A stretch of 64,000 nt of DNA from Limnohabitans sp. (GTDB lineage: Bacteria > Pseudomonadota > Gammaproteobacteria > Burkholderiales > Burkholderiaceae_C). The translations under genes were made by a program, and so were the position numbers. The stretch covers positions 992,001 through 1,056,000 of the forward strand of contig NZ_JAAVVW010000003.1 of assembly GCF_023910625.1 (NCBI RefSeq). The letters are read 5' to 3'. The stretch's first letter is position 1. Each line of letters begins with the position of its first letter. The notes below the pieces were generated by a model. It did no database searches. It worked only from the letters and a program-made list of their open reading frames with translations, and had not been told where the DNA came from. This document shows, one piece after another, positions 16,885 through 24,875 of this stretch.

Positions 16885-16996
16885 ACAACCTGTGTTTGCG
16901 GCATTTGAAGAGATTGACCTTCGCCCCAGGCGCACATCCAAAAATTACTTCAAAATAGATCAAACCGCTGACTGACAGCCTCTGGGTCTTACGCCA

Positions 16997-17995
16997 ATGA
17001 AACACACCTTCTGGATTGCGCTGTGCGCTGGATTGCTGACTTGGCCCCTGGCTTGGGCGCAGCCCGATCAGGCCCTGCCGACGCCCACCGTACAGCGCAT
17101 CATGCAATCGGTCGTGAGCGTCCAGACCCGCAGCGACGAGCAGGCCAGCACTGCACGCACTCTGGGCCAACAAAGGCTCGGTTCAGGTGTGGTCATTGCC
17201 CCGAACACCGTGCTGACCATCGGCTACCTGCTGCTGGAAGCCACCACCGTGGACTTGATCGACCACCAGGGCCGAACCATCCCCGGACAGGTCAGGGCTG
17301 TGGATACCGCCAGCGGCTTGGGGCTGATCCGGGCTTTGGTGCCCTTGCGTCTGGAGGCCGTGCCCCTGGGCGACTCGGACGCCCTGCCCACCCCCGGCAA
17401 ACTCTGGACGCTGGGTCAAAGGGAGTCCGAACTCACCGCCCTGGAGTTGGTGTCTCGTCGGCCTTTTGCGGCAGTGTGGGAGTATTGGCTAGAAGCGCCG
17501 CTGATGACCTTGCCCGCCGTGAACAACTGGAGCGGTGCCGGACTGTTTGACCAGCGTGGACAACTGGTGGGCATTGGCTCTTTGCTGGTGCAAGACGTGT
17601 TTGGCGACCAGTTGCCCCTGGCGGGCAACCTCTATGTCCCGGTCAATTTGATCAAGGACACCCTGCCGGACTTGTTGCGCCAGGGCAAACGTCTGGGGCC
17701 TGCACCGTCGTGGCTGGGCATCAGCAGCCAAGCTTTGCCCGGTGGCGGGTTGAGCGTGTTGCGGGTCTCACCCAACAGCCCGGCAGCACAAAGCGGCATC
17801 TTGGTGGGCGACACCCTGCTGGCCCTGCAAGGCCAGGCCCTGGACAACCTGCCCGACTTTTACCAGCGCCTGCGGGCACTGGGGCCAGCGGGCAGCAACC
17901 TGACATTGAGCATCCGTCGGCAAGGGCAAATTCGCCAAATTGACTTGGTCACCGCCGACCGGAACCAATCGCTCACGCGCCCCAGCAGCATTTGA
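16997..17995 (+). CDS. Periplasmic trypsin-like/PDZ protein with degenerate protease site
   Basis: A 332-residue DegP/HtrA-like (S1C) protein with a signal peptide (residues 1-21, cleavage after AWA). A trypsin-like domain runs to about residue 215 and a PDZ domain (SWLGISSQALPGGGLSVLRV, SPAAQSGILVGDTLLALQG) to the end. The catalytic triad looks lost: the His motif TNxHV is replaced by VLTIGYLLLEA, the Asp region reads DTASGLGLIRA instead of DLAVLK, and only the Ser region survives as NWSGAGLF. It may act as a chaperone or binding protein and not a protease (inference). Confidence 0.8.
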   Translation: MKHTFWIALCAGLLTWPLAWAQPDQALPTPTVQRIMQSVVSVQTRSDEQASTARTLGQQRLGSGVVIAPNTVLTIGYLLLEATTVDLIDHQGRTIPGQVRAVDTASGLGLIRALVPLRLEAVPLGDSDALPTPGKLWTLGQRESELTALELVSRRPFAAVWEYWLEAPLMTLPAVNNWSGAGLFDQRGQLVGIGSLLVQDVFGDQLPLAGNLYVPVNLIKDTLPDLLRQGKRLGPAPSWLGISSQALPGGGLSVLRVSPNSPAAQSGILVGDTLLALQGQALDNLPDFYQRLRALGPAGSNLTLSIRRQGQIRQIDLVTADRNQSLTRPSSI

Positions 17996-18122
17996 GACCG
18001 CGACTGCGGTCACCCGGCCAGCACGGTCACTACAGGTGATAACCCCTAGAAAAGGCAGGGCATGGTGTCTTGCACAGGGGCTTTGAAAGCGTTATGGTCA
18101 AAAACTACTCTGGAGCTTCTTG

Positions 18123-19043
18123 ATGTACCTCCACTCCCTGGACCTTGCCCTTCACCCACTCAGGGCATTTACAAGCGCTTGGCTGACGCTCATGTCCGCT
18201 TTTGGGCAAGGCATGAACCCGCAGGCCATGTCTTCGGGATCTGCCGACACCTCAGGCCATCAGGACGAATGCAAGCGGTCGCTGACCGAGGTGATTGAGA
18301 CCCAGATCATCCCGCGCCTGGTCCAGGCGCATCGGGTGGCTGTGCCCGAGGCCAACGCACCCACTGAAGGCCCCGGCATATCACCCAAACAGCTTGCCAC
18401 CTTTGTGGCCTTGAGCAAATCAAGCACCAACAGCGAAACCACGCAATTCATCGACGAACTGCTGCACCAGGGCGTGACCACCGACCGCCTTTTTCTGGAA
18501 CTGATTGCCCCGGCCGCCCGACAACTGGGGGTGATGTGGGAACAAGACCTGTGCGACTTCACCGAAGTCACCTGCGGCTTGGTGCGTATGCACGAAATCA
18601 CGCACCGCCTGGGCTTTGAATACCAAAACGGCCCGCAACTGGGGGGCGATGTGCAGCGCATCATGCTGGCTTCGGCTCCGGGCTCGCAACACTTTCTGGG
18701 CATGACCATCGTCTCCGATTTTTTCCGCAAAGCGGGCTGGGACGTCGTGATCGAGATATCGCTCAGCGAAAAAGAACTGATGCACGCGGTCAACAACGAG
18801 TGGTTTGACGTGATCGGCATCTCTTGCGCCACCGAAGCACAGCTCAAAACCCTGCCCGGTCTGATCCGCGCGCTCAAAGCCTCATCGGGCAACCCCGAAC
18901 CGGGTGTCTTGCTGGGGGGTCCCATCTTCACGGTTCAGCAGCACGATGCCCGCAGCCTGGGCGCCGATGGCATCTGCATCGATGTGAAAGAGGCCGTGGC
19001 GCTGGCCGCTTCCTTCCGTTCAGGCCCTGCGGCGCGCGCCTGA
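18123..19043 (+). CDS. Cobalamin-binding regulator, AerR/PpaA-like
   Basis: A 306-residue protein. After a variable N terminus there is a helical B12-cap-like domain (FIDELLHQGVTTDRLFLELI ... LGVMWEQDLCDFTEVT, residues ~110-165) and a Rossmann-type B12-binding domain (residues ~180-305). The latter holds APGSQHFLGM (His190, base-off ligand type) in place of the classical DxHxxG, then FFRKAGWDVVIE and WFDVIGISC. This pattern is that of AerR/PpaA, the light- and B12-dependent antirepressor of photosynthesis genes. No photosynthesis gene is in the window, so it may regulate elsewhere or be an unrelated paralogue. Its end overlaps the broken umuC tail by 24 bp. Confidence 0.8.
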   Translation: MYLHSLDLALHPLRAFTSAWLTLMSAFGQGMNPQAMSSGSADTSGHQDECKRSLTEVIETQIIPRLVQAHRVAVPEANAPTEGPGISPKQLATFVALSKSSTNSETTQFIDELLHQGVTTDRLFLELIAPAARQLGVMWEQDLCDFTEVTCGLVRMHEITHRLGFEYQNGPQLGGDVQRIMLASAPGSQHFLGMTIVSDFFRKAGWDVVIEISLSEKELMHAVNNEWFDVIGISCATEAQLKTLPGLIRALKASSGNPEPGVLLGGPIFTVQQHDARSLGADGICIDVKEAVALAASFRSGPAARA

Positions 19044-20389
19044 CACCAGGCTCTGGTGCGCCGCAGGGGGCAGGCGCACGTCGTTTTGCACGGTCAAGAG
19101 GCGCTGCCAATCGGTGGTGTACGCGGGGGTCTTGAAGTTTTGCTTCATCCCCCAAACCGGCTGTGCCCCAATGCCCCCCGCGCTGCCCAGCACCAGGCTG
19201 CCGCGTCCATAGCGGCGGTTGATTTGGTCCATGGCTTGCATCAGGCGGATGCGGTTTTCGGGCATGTCGGCATCCAGGTCCAGCGTCAGTTGTTGGCGGG
19301 TGGCCGGTTGCAGGTCCATCAGCATCACGCCAGCTTTGGCGTATGGGTAGCCGGGGCGGTAGATGTGTTTCAGGATGGCGCAGGCCGTTTGGGTGATGTG
19401 GGCGCTGTCGCTGGTGGGGCTGGGCAGGGGGATGCTGGCACTGCGGCTGTATTGGGGGTCTTTTTCTCGGAAGGGGCTGGTGCGGATGAAGGCCATCAGT
19501 TGGCCGGTGTGGCTGTTTTGTTTGCGCAGTTTTTCGGCGGCGCGGCAGGCAAATTCGGTGATGGCTTCTTGCAGTTCGTGCAGTTCGGTGATGGGCTGGC
19601 CAAAGCTGCGGGTGCAGGCGATTTGTTGTTTGGCCGGGGGTTCGTCTTCGAACTCGATGCAGGGGCACGCCGTTGAGTTCGCGCACGGTTTTTTCCAGCA
19701 CGACGGACCATCCGGCTTTGGCGGCGGCCGGGTTCATGCGCTGCAGGTCGAGCGCGGTGTGGATGCCTTGGGCGCGCAGTTGTGCGCCCATGCGGGGGCC
19801 AACGCCCCACACCTCACCCACGTCGGTGGCTTGCAGCAGGGCGGCGAGTTCTTGCGGGCTGCATGCGCCCAGGTGGCAAATTTGCGCATGGTGGGCGGGG
19901 TAGCTGCCGGGTTTGCGTTCGGCGCTTTTGGCGAATCGCATTGGCCAGTTTTGCGAGGGTCTTGGTGGGGGCCGATGCCGATGCAGGTCGGGGATGCCGA
20001 TCCATTGGTGGATGCGCCTGCGGATGGTGCGGGCGCGGCGCACCAGGTCACCGCGGATGCCGCTGAGGTCGACAAAGCTTTCGTCGATGGAGTAGACCTC
20101 TTGGTTGTGGCCCAAGGCCTGCGGCCAGGCTCATCATGCGGTCGCTCATGTCGCCGTAGAGCGCAAAGTTGGCCGAGAGGGCGACGAGTCCCGGCTTGCA
20201 TCCTTCGAGGTGGCGGATCTTGAACCAGGGCGCGCCCATCTTGATGCCCAGCGCTTTGGCTTCGTCAGAGCGGGCAATGGCGCAGCCGTCGTTGTTGGAG
20301 AGGACGACGAGCGGGCGGTTTTGCAGCCAGGGCTGGAAGACGCGTTCGCAGCTGCAGTAGAAGTTGTTGCCGTCGATGAGGGCGAGCAT
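19020..20389 (-). pseudogene. umuC: Y-family DNA polymerase UmuC with five +1 frameshifts
   Basis: The catalytic start [20 protein letters not shown] and the [11 protein letters not shown] block of translesion polymerase V are clear, and the C-terminal part with MAFIRTSPFREKDPQYSRS is complete. The frame changes five times, always by one extra base in a short run (+ strand positions 20109-20113, 19990-19993, 19967-19971, 19934-19935, 19662-19665). Removing one base at each gives a continuous polymerase of about 450 residues (for example IGIP-TCIGIGP-TKTLAKLANAI-AKSAERKPG and ELNGVP-CIEFEDEPPAKQQ). It has its own LexA box and is 6 kb away from umuD. Confidence 0.85.
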
Positions 20390-20431
20390 GGGTTGAGTGA
20401 GGTGGGGGTGGGGGGCATGGGTCGCCGGATA

Positions 20432-20447
20432 CTGTATGAATGAACAG
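20432..20447. promoter_or_regulatory. LexA (SOS) box of umuC
   Basis: CTGT-ATGAATGA-ACAG, a perfect CTGT-N8-ACAG core with TA on the outer sides, 43 bp upstream of the umuC start on the minus strand. Confidence 0.85.
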
Positions 20448-20568
20448 TATACCGAGTAGGCACTGAAAACCCCGCATCACATACTTACAGACCTCCCAAG
20501 ATTGCATGCCTCCTTGAATGCCTGCACAATCGACCTTTTTTTCAAGAGAACCTTTTAAGGAGCCCATC

Positions 20569-21015
20569 ATGCAAAGCATAACCCTGGAGCAGCTGCGTGC
20601 TGCAAACGACGCCGGCGGTGTGTCGGGCGTGACCTTGAAGGGGCAAGGCGGGGCGTTTCTGGTTCAGATCGACACCCGCAGCGGCTCCAGTGCCCTGCTG
20701 TCAAAGGCCCGCAGCACCGAGCCGCGCCGCTTTGGCAATCCTTTGGCGGCCTTCAATGTGTTGCGTGAAATTGGCATCACAGTGGGCCATTTCGACGCGA
20801 CCGACTACGACCCGGCCGACAAAGAACCGAGTGCGGGCAACCGAGGCAGGGCCAACGCCATGCGCGGCGCACACGAAGCCGCCGCCTATAACCAGTGGCT
20901 GGCCAGCGAAATCCAGGCATCGCTGGATGACCCGCGACAGAGCATTGCGCACGATGAAGTCATGGCCGACATGGCCGCCGAGCTGGATGCCTTGAGTCAG
21001 AAAATACGAGCATGA
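20569..21015 (+). CDS. Probable antitoxin partner of ParE-like toxin
   Basis: A 148-residue hydrophilic protein starting MQSITLEQLRAANDAGGVSG, with an AAGGAG box just before ATG 20569 deciding the start (the open frame begins at 20518). The central part (RRFGNPLAAFNVLREIGI) and the C-terminal helices (AAAYNQWLASEIQASLDD) look like a small DNA-binding/neutralising antitoxin. The family is not one I can name. The assignment rests on the 4-bp overlap with the downstream ParE-like toxin. Confidence 0.7.
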   Translation: MQSITLEQLRAANDAGGVSGVTLKGQGGAFLVQIDTRSGSSALLSKARSTEPRRFGNPLAAFNVLREIGITVGHFDATDYDPADKEPSAGNRGRANAMRGAHEAAAYNQWLASEIQASLDDPRQSIAHDEVMADMAAELDALSQKIRA

Positions 21016-21314
21016 CGCAGCCGATTTTTCGCGTTGAATGGCGTCCGATGGCCCGCGAAGACTTGCGCGCCATCGTGCGCTACATCGGCAAGGACAACCC
21101 CACGCGAGCCCAGAGCTTCGGCCAAGAATTGCGCGACAAAACCGGGATGCTGGCACAGCACCCACAGCTTGGCCGACAAGGCCGGCCGGGTTTGCCAGAA
21201 TGGTTGCGCGAACTGGTGGTGCACCCGAACTACATCGTGTTTTACCGCGTGCTGACCGAGAGCCGAACCGTCGAAATTTTGCGGGTGAAACACGCAGCAC
21301 AACGAATGCCGTGA
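21012..21314 (+). CDS. Type II toxin, RelE/ParE family
   Basis: A 100-residue ParE-type protein: FRVEWRPMAREDLRAIVRYI (residues 6-25), LAQHPQLGRQGRPGLPEWLR, and the C-terminal NYIVFYRVLTESRTVEILRV. ParE members poison gyrase and RelE members cut mRNA; the sequence style is ParE-like. It is translated from an ATG overlapping the antitoxin stop, giving an antitoxin-first module. Confidence 0.88.
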   Translation: MTQPIFRVEWRPMAREDLRAIVRYIGKDNPTRAQSFGQELRDKTGMLAQHPQLGRQGRPGLPEWLRELVVHPNYIVFYRVLTESRTVEILRVKHAAQRMP

Positions 21315-21495
21315 GGGGCGTGCCCTCTTCTTTTTCACCTATCGCCATGAGGCGCGTCGTTGCCCAAAGCGCAGCGTCCGCGCAAAGCATGTTGCCAATC
21401 CCCTTCAGCAACAGGTCATTGCCCATCTTCAGCGGGTACCTTCTTTGCCTCATGTGCTTGAATTGGTTTTTTTTCTTCTGCCTCTTCCAATTCAC

Positions 21496-22506
21496 ATGAT
21501 CAACGCCCCCACCCAACAAGCACTTTTGGCCATCATGGTTCACGCCGCCATGGCCGATGGCGACAAGTCTCAAGCCGAGCGCGACTTTGTGCGCGACCTG
21601 TCTTTGCAGCTCGACGAGCAAGGCGGTGCCAAGCAACTGGCCCAAGCCGTGCAGGCGGCGCTGTTGGGGCGTTTGTCAGCGCAGCAAGCCGCCGCGCAAC
21701 TGCAAGACCCGATGCACCGCCAACTGGCCTATGAATGGGCCACCGCCGTGTGCCATGCCGACGGCTTGTGCAGCCCGGCTGAAGCCGCGTTTTTGCAGCG
21801 CCTCAAAACCGACCTGCAAATGGGCAAGTCCGAAGCCGAGCCCGAGGCCACAACGCACACCCAGGCCTTGGCCCGAGCCGCTTATGCCGAAGAAGCCGCC
21901 GCACCGCTGCACGCCCCGGCCGCCGTCGCTGCCCAGCCCAGTGCACCTACCGCCCCCACCGCACTTGCTGCAGCCCCCGCTGCGCCTGCCGTAGACAACG
22001 CCGCCATCGACCGCTCCATCCTCAACTACGCCATCTTGAACGGCGCACTGGAGTTGCTGCCCCAGTCGTGGGCGTCCATGGCCATCATTCCGCTGCAAAT
22101 CAAAATGGTTTACCGCATGGGCCAGGCCCATGGCGTGTCACTCGACCAAGGCCACATCAAAGAGTTCATTGCCGCTGCGGGCGTGGGCCTGACTTCGCAA
22201 TACATCGAAGAGTTTGGCCGCAAGCTATTGGGTGGTTTGATCGGCAAGGCTGGCGGCAAACTGCTGGGTGGCCTGACCAGCCAAGCCACGGGCATGGCGT
22301 TTTCGTTTGCCAGCACCTACGCGCTCGGCCATTTGGCCAAACGCTATTACGCAGGCGGTCGCGTCATGTCCACCGACTTGCTGCGACAAACCTACCAAGG
22401 CCTTTTGGGCAGTGGCAAAACACTGCAACAACAGCACTTGGGTGACATCCGGGCCCGCGCGTCCACTTTGGACGCAGGCGAGGTGATGCGCATGGTCCGG
22501 GGCTGA
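21496..22506 (+). CDS. TerB-like / DUF697 domain protein
   Basis: A 336-residue protein. Residues 1-115 form a TerB-like helical domain (LLAIMVHAAMADGDKSQAER, then VCHADGLCSPAEAAFLQRL). There is a Pro/Ala-rich linker at about 135-175. Residues 175-300 resemble DUF697 (IIPLQIKMVYRMGQAHGV, FIAAAGVGLTSQYIEEFGRK, then hydrophobic GGLIGKAGGKLLGGL and ATGMAFSFASTYALGHLAKR), which probably inserts in the membrane. Both domains are linked to tellurite/stress or GTPase-associated functions of unknown mechanism. ATG 21496 is chosen because upstream codons are atypical. Confidence 0.75.
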   Translation: MINAPTQQALLAIMVHAAMADGDKSQAERDFVRDLSLQLDEQGGAKQLAQAVQAALLGRLSAQQAAAQLQDPMHRQLAYEWATAVCHADGLCSPAEAAFLQRLKTDLQMGKSEAEPEATTHTQALARAAYAEEAAAPLHAPAAVAAQPSAPTAPTALAAAPAAPAVDNAAIDRSILNYAILNGALELLPQSWASMAIIPLQIKMVYRMGQAHGVSLDQGHIKEFIAAAGVGLTSQYIEEFGRKLLGGLIGKAGGKLLGGLTSQATGMAFSFASTYALGHLAKRYYAGGRVMSTDLLRQTYQGLLGSGKTLQQQHLGDIRARASTLDAGEVMRMVRG

Positions 22507-22641
22507 GTGAGCGACCCACATCGGGCACACCGGTCACACCACCGAAGACTTCACCTCCTGCGGGCGTGCGCCAGCGGACCGACGTCTGGGCCCTGCCTTT
22601 GCTTTAATAAGCCCTCACACCCTCTTTTCAAGCGAGTTTTT

Positions 22642-23214
22642 ATGCGCTGGTTTTTTTCTGTTCTGTTTCTTTTTTGTGGAGCTGCCATGGCCGTTGAAGA
22701 ACCGCGTTACACGGTGCTGGTCTCTGAGCCACCTTTTGAGGTGCGCCGCTACGCCGCCTTCACGGTGGCGCAAACCCAAATCACTGGCGACTTTGACGCT
22801 GCCAGCCGCAACGGCTTTCGGCGCATCGCGTCTTATATTTTTGGCGACAACGTCCAGGCCGAGGTGGGCGCTCAGCGCAAGATCTCGATGACAGCACCCG
22901 TCACCGTTGCCCCCGAGTCAGAGGGTTGGCGCGTGCACTTTGTGATGCCATCTGCCGAAAGCATGCAAACCTTGCCCAAGCCACTGAACCCCCAGATTCA
23001 GCTGCGCCCTGTGGCCGAGCACGAGACGGTGGCCGTGCGCTTTAGTGGTTTCACCACGCAGACCAGCATTCAAGAGCAAACTGAGCGGCTAAAGGCTTGG
23101 GCCAAAACCAAAAACCTCAAGCTCAGCCCCACGGCCCAAGTGGCCCGCTACGACGATCCGTTCACCTTGCCGTGGAACCGCCGCAACGAGATCTTGATTG
23201 ACCTGATGCCCTGA
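22642..23214 (+). CDS. SOUL family heme-binding protein
   Basis: A 190-residue protein with an N-terminal signal peptide (MRWFFSVLFLFCGAAMA) and a SOUL/HBP domain: PRYTVLVSEPPFEVRRYAAF, GFRRIASYIFGDN, KISMTAPVTV, and DDPFTLPWNRRNEILIDL at the end. These proteins bind heme or tetrapyrroles; the bacterial role is unclear. The 3' end, including the stop, is one copy of a 22-bp direct repeat whose other copy lies 780 bp downstream, on the far side of a TA module. Confidence 0.88.
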   Translation: MRWFFSVLFLFCGAAMAVEEPRYTVLVSEPPFEVRRYAAFTVAQTQITGDFDAASRNGFRRIASYIFGDNVQAEVGAQRKISMTAPVTVAPESEGWRVHFVMPSAESMQTLPKPLNPQIQLRPVAEHETVAVRFSGFTTQTSIQEQTERLKAWAKTKNLKLSPTAQVARYDDPFTLPWNRRNEILIDLMP

Positions 23215-23225
23215 AAGCGACTGGG
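23204..23225. repeat. Direct repeat, left copy (3' end of SOUL gene)
   Basis: Exact 22-bp match, TGATGCCCTGAAAGCGACTG plus GG, to 23984-24005. With one mismatch the match extends to 25 bp (23201-23225 and 23981-24005). This copy covers the last codons and stop of the SOUL gene. The pair brackets a RelE-like/BrnA-like toxin-antitoxin module. Confidence 0.9.
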
Positions 23226-23326
23226 CCCACGCGGCTTCATAAGCAGATGCTCGAGCCCCGAGCATCTGCTGCCTCCCTCATCAGCAATGATTCAGTCAAC
23301 TAATTTTTTGCTAGTACAATTAATTC

Positions 23327-23638
23327 ATGTTGACCGTCCACGAAACCCCAGAGTTCATCGCTTGGTCAGCCAAGGTTTGGGCTGATTCCGAACGGTTTGA
23401 GTTCATTGCGTGGATCAGCGAAAACCCAATGGCTGGAGATGTGATTCCTGGGGCTGGTCCCTTGCGAAAAGTACGGTGGACACGCCAAGGCATGGGCAAG
23501 AGCGGCGGTGCTAGGGTGATTTATTTCAACCGCTTGTCCAACGGAGAGATCGTTCTTTTGTTGGTTTACGCCAAAGCCAAATTTGACAACCTGAGACCTG
23601 AACTGCTGCTGAAACTGAAGGAGCGATTCGATGCCTAA
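23327..23638 (+). CDS. Type II toxin, RelE/HigB-like
   Basis: A 103-residue protein: MLTVHETPEFIAWSAKVWAD, PMAGDVIPGAGPLRKVRWT, GKSGGARVIYFNRLSNGEIV, LLVYAKAKFDNLRPELL. This is the RelE-family layout (strand, two helices, Arg/Lys-rich sheet) of ribosome-dependent mRNA interferases. TACAAT at 23315-23320 would place the transcript start at or next to the ATG (23327), so the mRNA may be leaderless. The toxin comes first and the antitoxin start overlaps its end by 8 bp, as in higBA/brnTA-type modules. Confidence 0.85.
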   Translation: MLTVHETPEFIAWSAKVWADSERFEFIAWISENPMAGDVIPGAGPLRKVRWTRQGMGKSGGARVIYFNRLSNGEIVLLLVYAKAKFDNLRPELLLKLKERFDA

Positions 23639-23951
23639 ATCCAAAACCACTCAAGCGGCCCCTGTGGACCCCGAAATGCTCGAATTTGAAGCGGCGCTGC
23701 TGCGCTCGGTCGATCAGGCGCTCAAGGGTGAACTGGCCGCAAGCCACACGCCTCAAGCAATTCGGGCGCGTGGTGCAGGCCGCCCCGTGGGCAGCGTCAA
23801 GCCAGACCGCAAAGTGCCCACCACCATCCGCTTGTCGCCCGAGGTGTCGTCGGCTTTTCGTGCCACCGGTCATGGTTGGCAGACCCGCATTGATGCCGCG
23901 CTCAAGGATTGGCTGCGCACGCATTCACCATCGGCTGAAGCCGGACATTGA
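23631..23951 (+). CDS. BrnA-like antitoxin
   Basis: A 106-residue protein. The C-terminal half (KVPTTIRLSPEVSSAFRATG, then HGWQTRIDAALKDWL) is the BrnA/DUF4415 ribbon-helix-helix fold that binds the operon operator. The N-terminal half would neutralise the toxin. The BrnA-type antitoxin is paired here with a RelE-like toxin and not BrnT, an uncommon but known kind of mixing. Confidence 0.82.
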   Translation: MPKSKTTQAAPVDPEMLEFEAALLRSVDQALKGELAASHTPQAIRARGAGRPVGSVKPDRKVPTTIRLSPEVSSAFRATGHGWQTRIDAALKDWLRTHSPSAEAGH

Positions 23952-23983
23952 GCCTGGCCAAACAACGACCACCCAACACGACT

Positions 23984-24005
23984 TGATGCCCTGAAAGCGA
24001 CTGGG
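23984..24005. repeat. Direct repeat, right copy
   Basis: Exact 22-bp copy of 23204-23225, located 30 bp after the antitoxin stop. The interval between repeat starts is 780 bp and contains only the toxin-antitoxin module and its promoter. Confidence 0.9.
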
Positions 24006-24080
24006 ATCAATCGCCCGGTGCGGCCTGTGCCGCAGGCGGTCTGTTGTAGCCTTGGGCGATGGTCACACAATCTTGCAGCC

Positions 24081-24437
24081 GTGACAGGGCGCATTCGAAA
24101 AAAACTCATTCAAGCACAGCTTGAAGCCTTGCCCGCACCGCGCAGTGACGACGTGTTGTGCCCACTTTGCGAGCGCCCCATTCCGCCCAGCCAACAAGAT
24201 GCGCACCATCTGGTGCCCAAGTCACATGGGGGCGCGCACACCGTGCTGCTGCACCGCATTTGCCACCGCCAGATCCATGCGCTGTTCACCGAGACCGAAT
24301 TGGCCCGCACCTATGCCACGGTCGACGCCTTGAAGCAGCCCGAAGAAATGGCCCGCTTCATCCGTTGGGTGCAAACCAAACCCAACGCATTTTTTGAAAA
24401 AAGCCGCAAGAGCCAACGGCTCCAAAACCGGCACTGA
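24081..24437 (+). CDS. HNH endonuclease domain protein
   Basis: About 118 residues. Zinc-binding CPLCERP is followed by DAHHLVPKSHGGAHTVLLHRIC (HH and H of the beta-beta-alpha metal motif) and HRQIHALFTETELA. This is a small stand-alone HNH nuclease, family function unknown. The start is uncertain: GTG 24081 (VTGRIRKKLIQAQ) is preferred, and GTG 24018 would add 21 unusual residues beginning 13 bp after the direct repeat. Confidence 0.8.
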   Translation: MTGRIRKKLIQAQLEALPAPRSDDVLCPLCERPIPPSQQDAHHLVPKSHGGAHTVLLHRICHRQIHALFTETELARTYATVDALKQPEEMARFIRWVQTKPNAFFEKSRKSQRLQNRH

Positions 24438-24452
24438 ACCCTGCCCACCACC

Positions 24453-24869
24453 ATGCCTTTATCCATGCCCACACAGCCCACGCCCAGCCGGATCGAACTG
24501 AAAGACTTTCACCTGGCCACCCGCATCGGCACCTATGCGCCTGGCGACACCGTGCCCGAGTACCACGCGCTGGACTTGACGCTGTGGATTGACCCCGATC
24601 TGGTGCTGATCGCCCAAGACGGCATGGCGCATGTGTTCGATTACGACCCTTTGGTGATCGAGATCGAACGGCTGGCGGCAGATGGGCTGTATGAAACCCA
24701 AGAACGGCTGATGACGCGCATCGTGCAGGCCTGCGCGGCTTACCCAGCCATCGAGGCGCTTGAGATGGCTCTGCGCAAATTCCCGGTGCGTACGGGCAGC
24801 GGTTCTTTGGGCGTGCGTTTGGTGGTGGACGGCGCACAACTGCAGCGCATGCGAGACGACCGGGGCTGA
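24453..24869 (+). CDS. Dihydroneopterin aldolase-like protein
   Basis: A 138-residue protein of the FolB/T-fold family: RIELKDFHLATRIGTYAPGD (residues 13-32), then DYDPLVIEIERLAADGLYETQERLM and a C-terminal LEMALRKFPVRTGSGSLGVRLV. FolB cleaves dihydroneopterin to 6-hydroxymethylpterin in folate synthesis. The sequence is more divergent than housekeeping FolB, so it may be a paralogue. It follows the HNH gene by 15 bp on the same strand. Confidence 0.7.
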   Translation: MPLSMPTQPTPSRIELKDFHLATRIGTYAPGDTVPEYHALDLTLWIDPDLVLIAQDGMAHVFDYDPLVIEIERLAADGLYETQERLMTRIVQACAAYPAIEALEMALRKFPVRTGSGSLGVRLVVDGAQLQRMRDDRG

Positions 24870-24875
24870 AAGCAT

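Noticed and set aside
18123-20389. Photosynthesis gene cluster around the AerR/PpaA-like gene
   Set aside because: The neighbours are a DegP-like gene and a broken umuC; no bacteriochlorophyll, carotenoid or reaction-centre genes are present.
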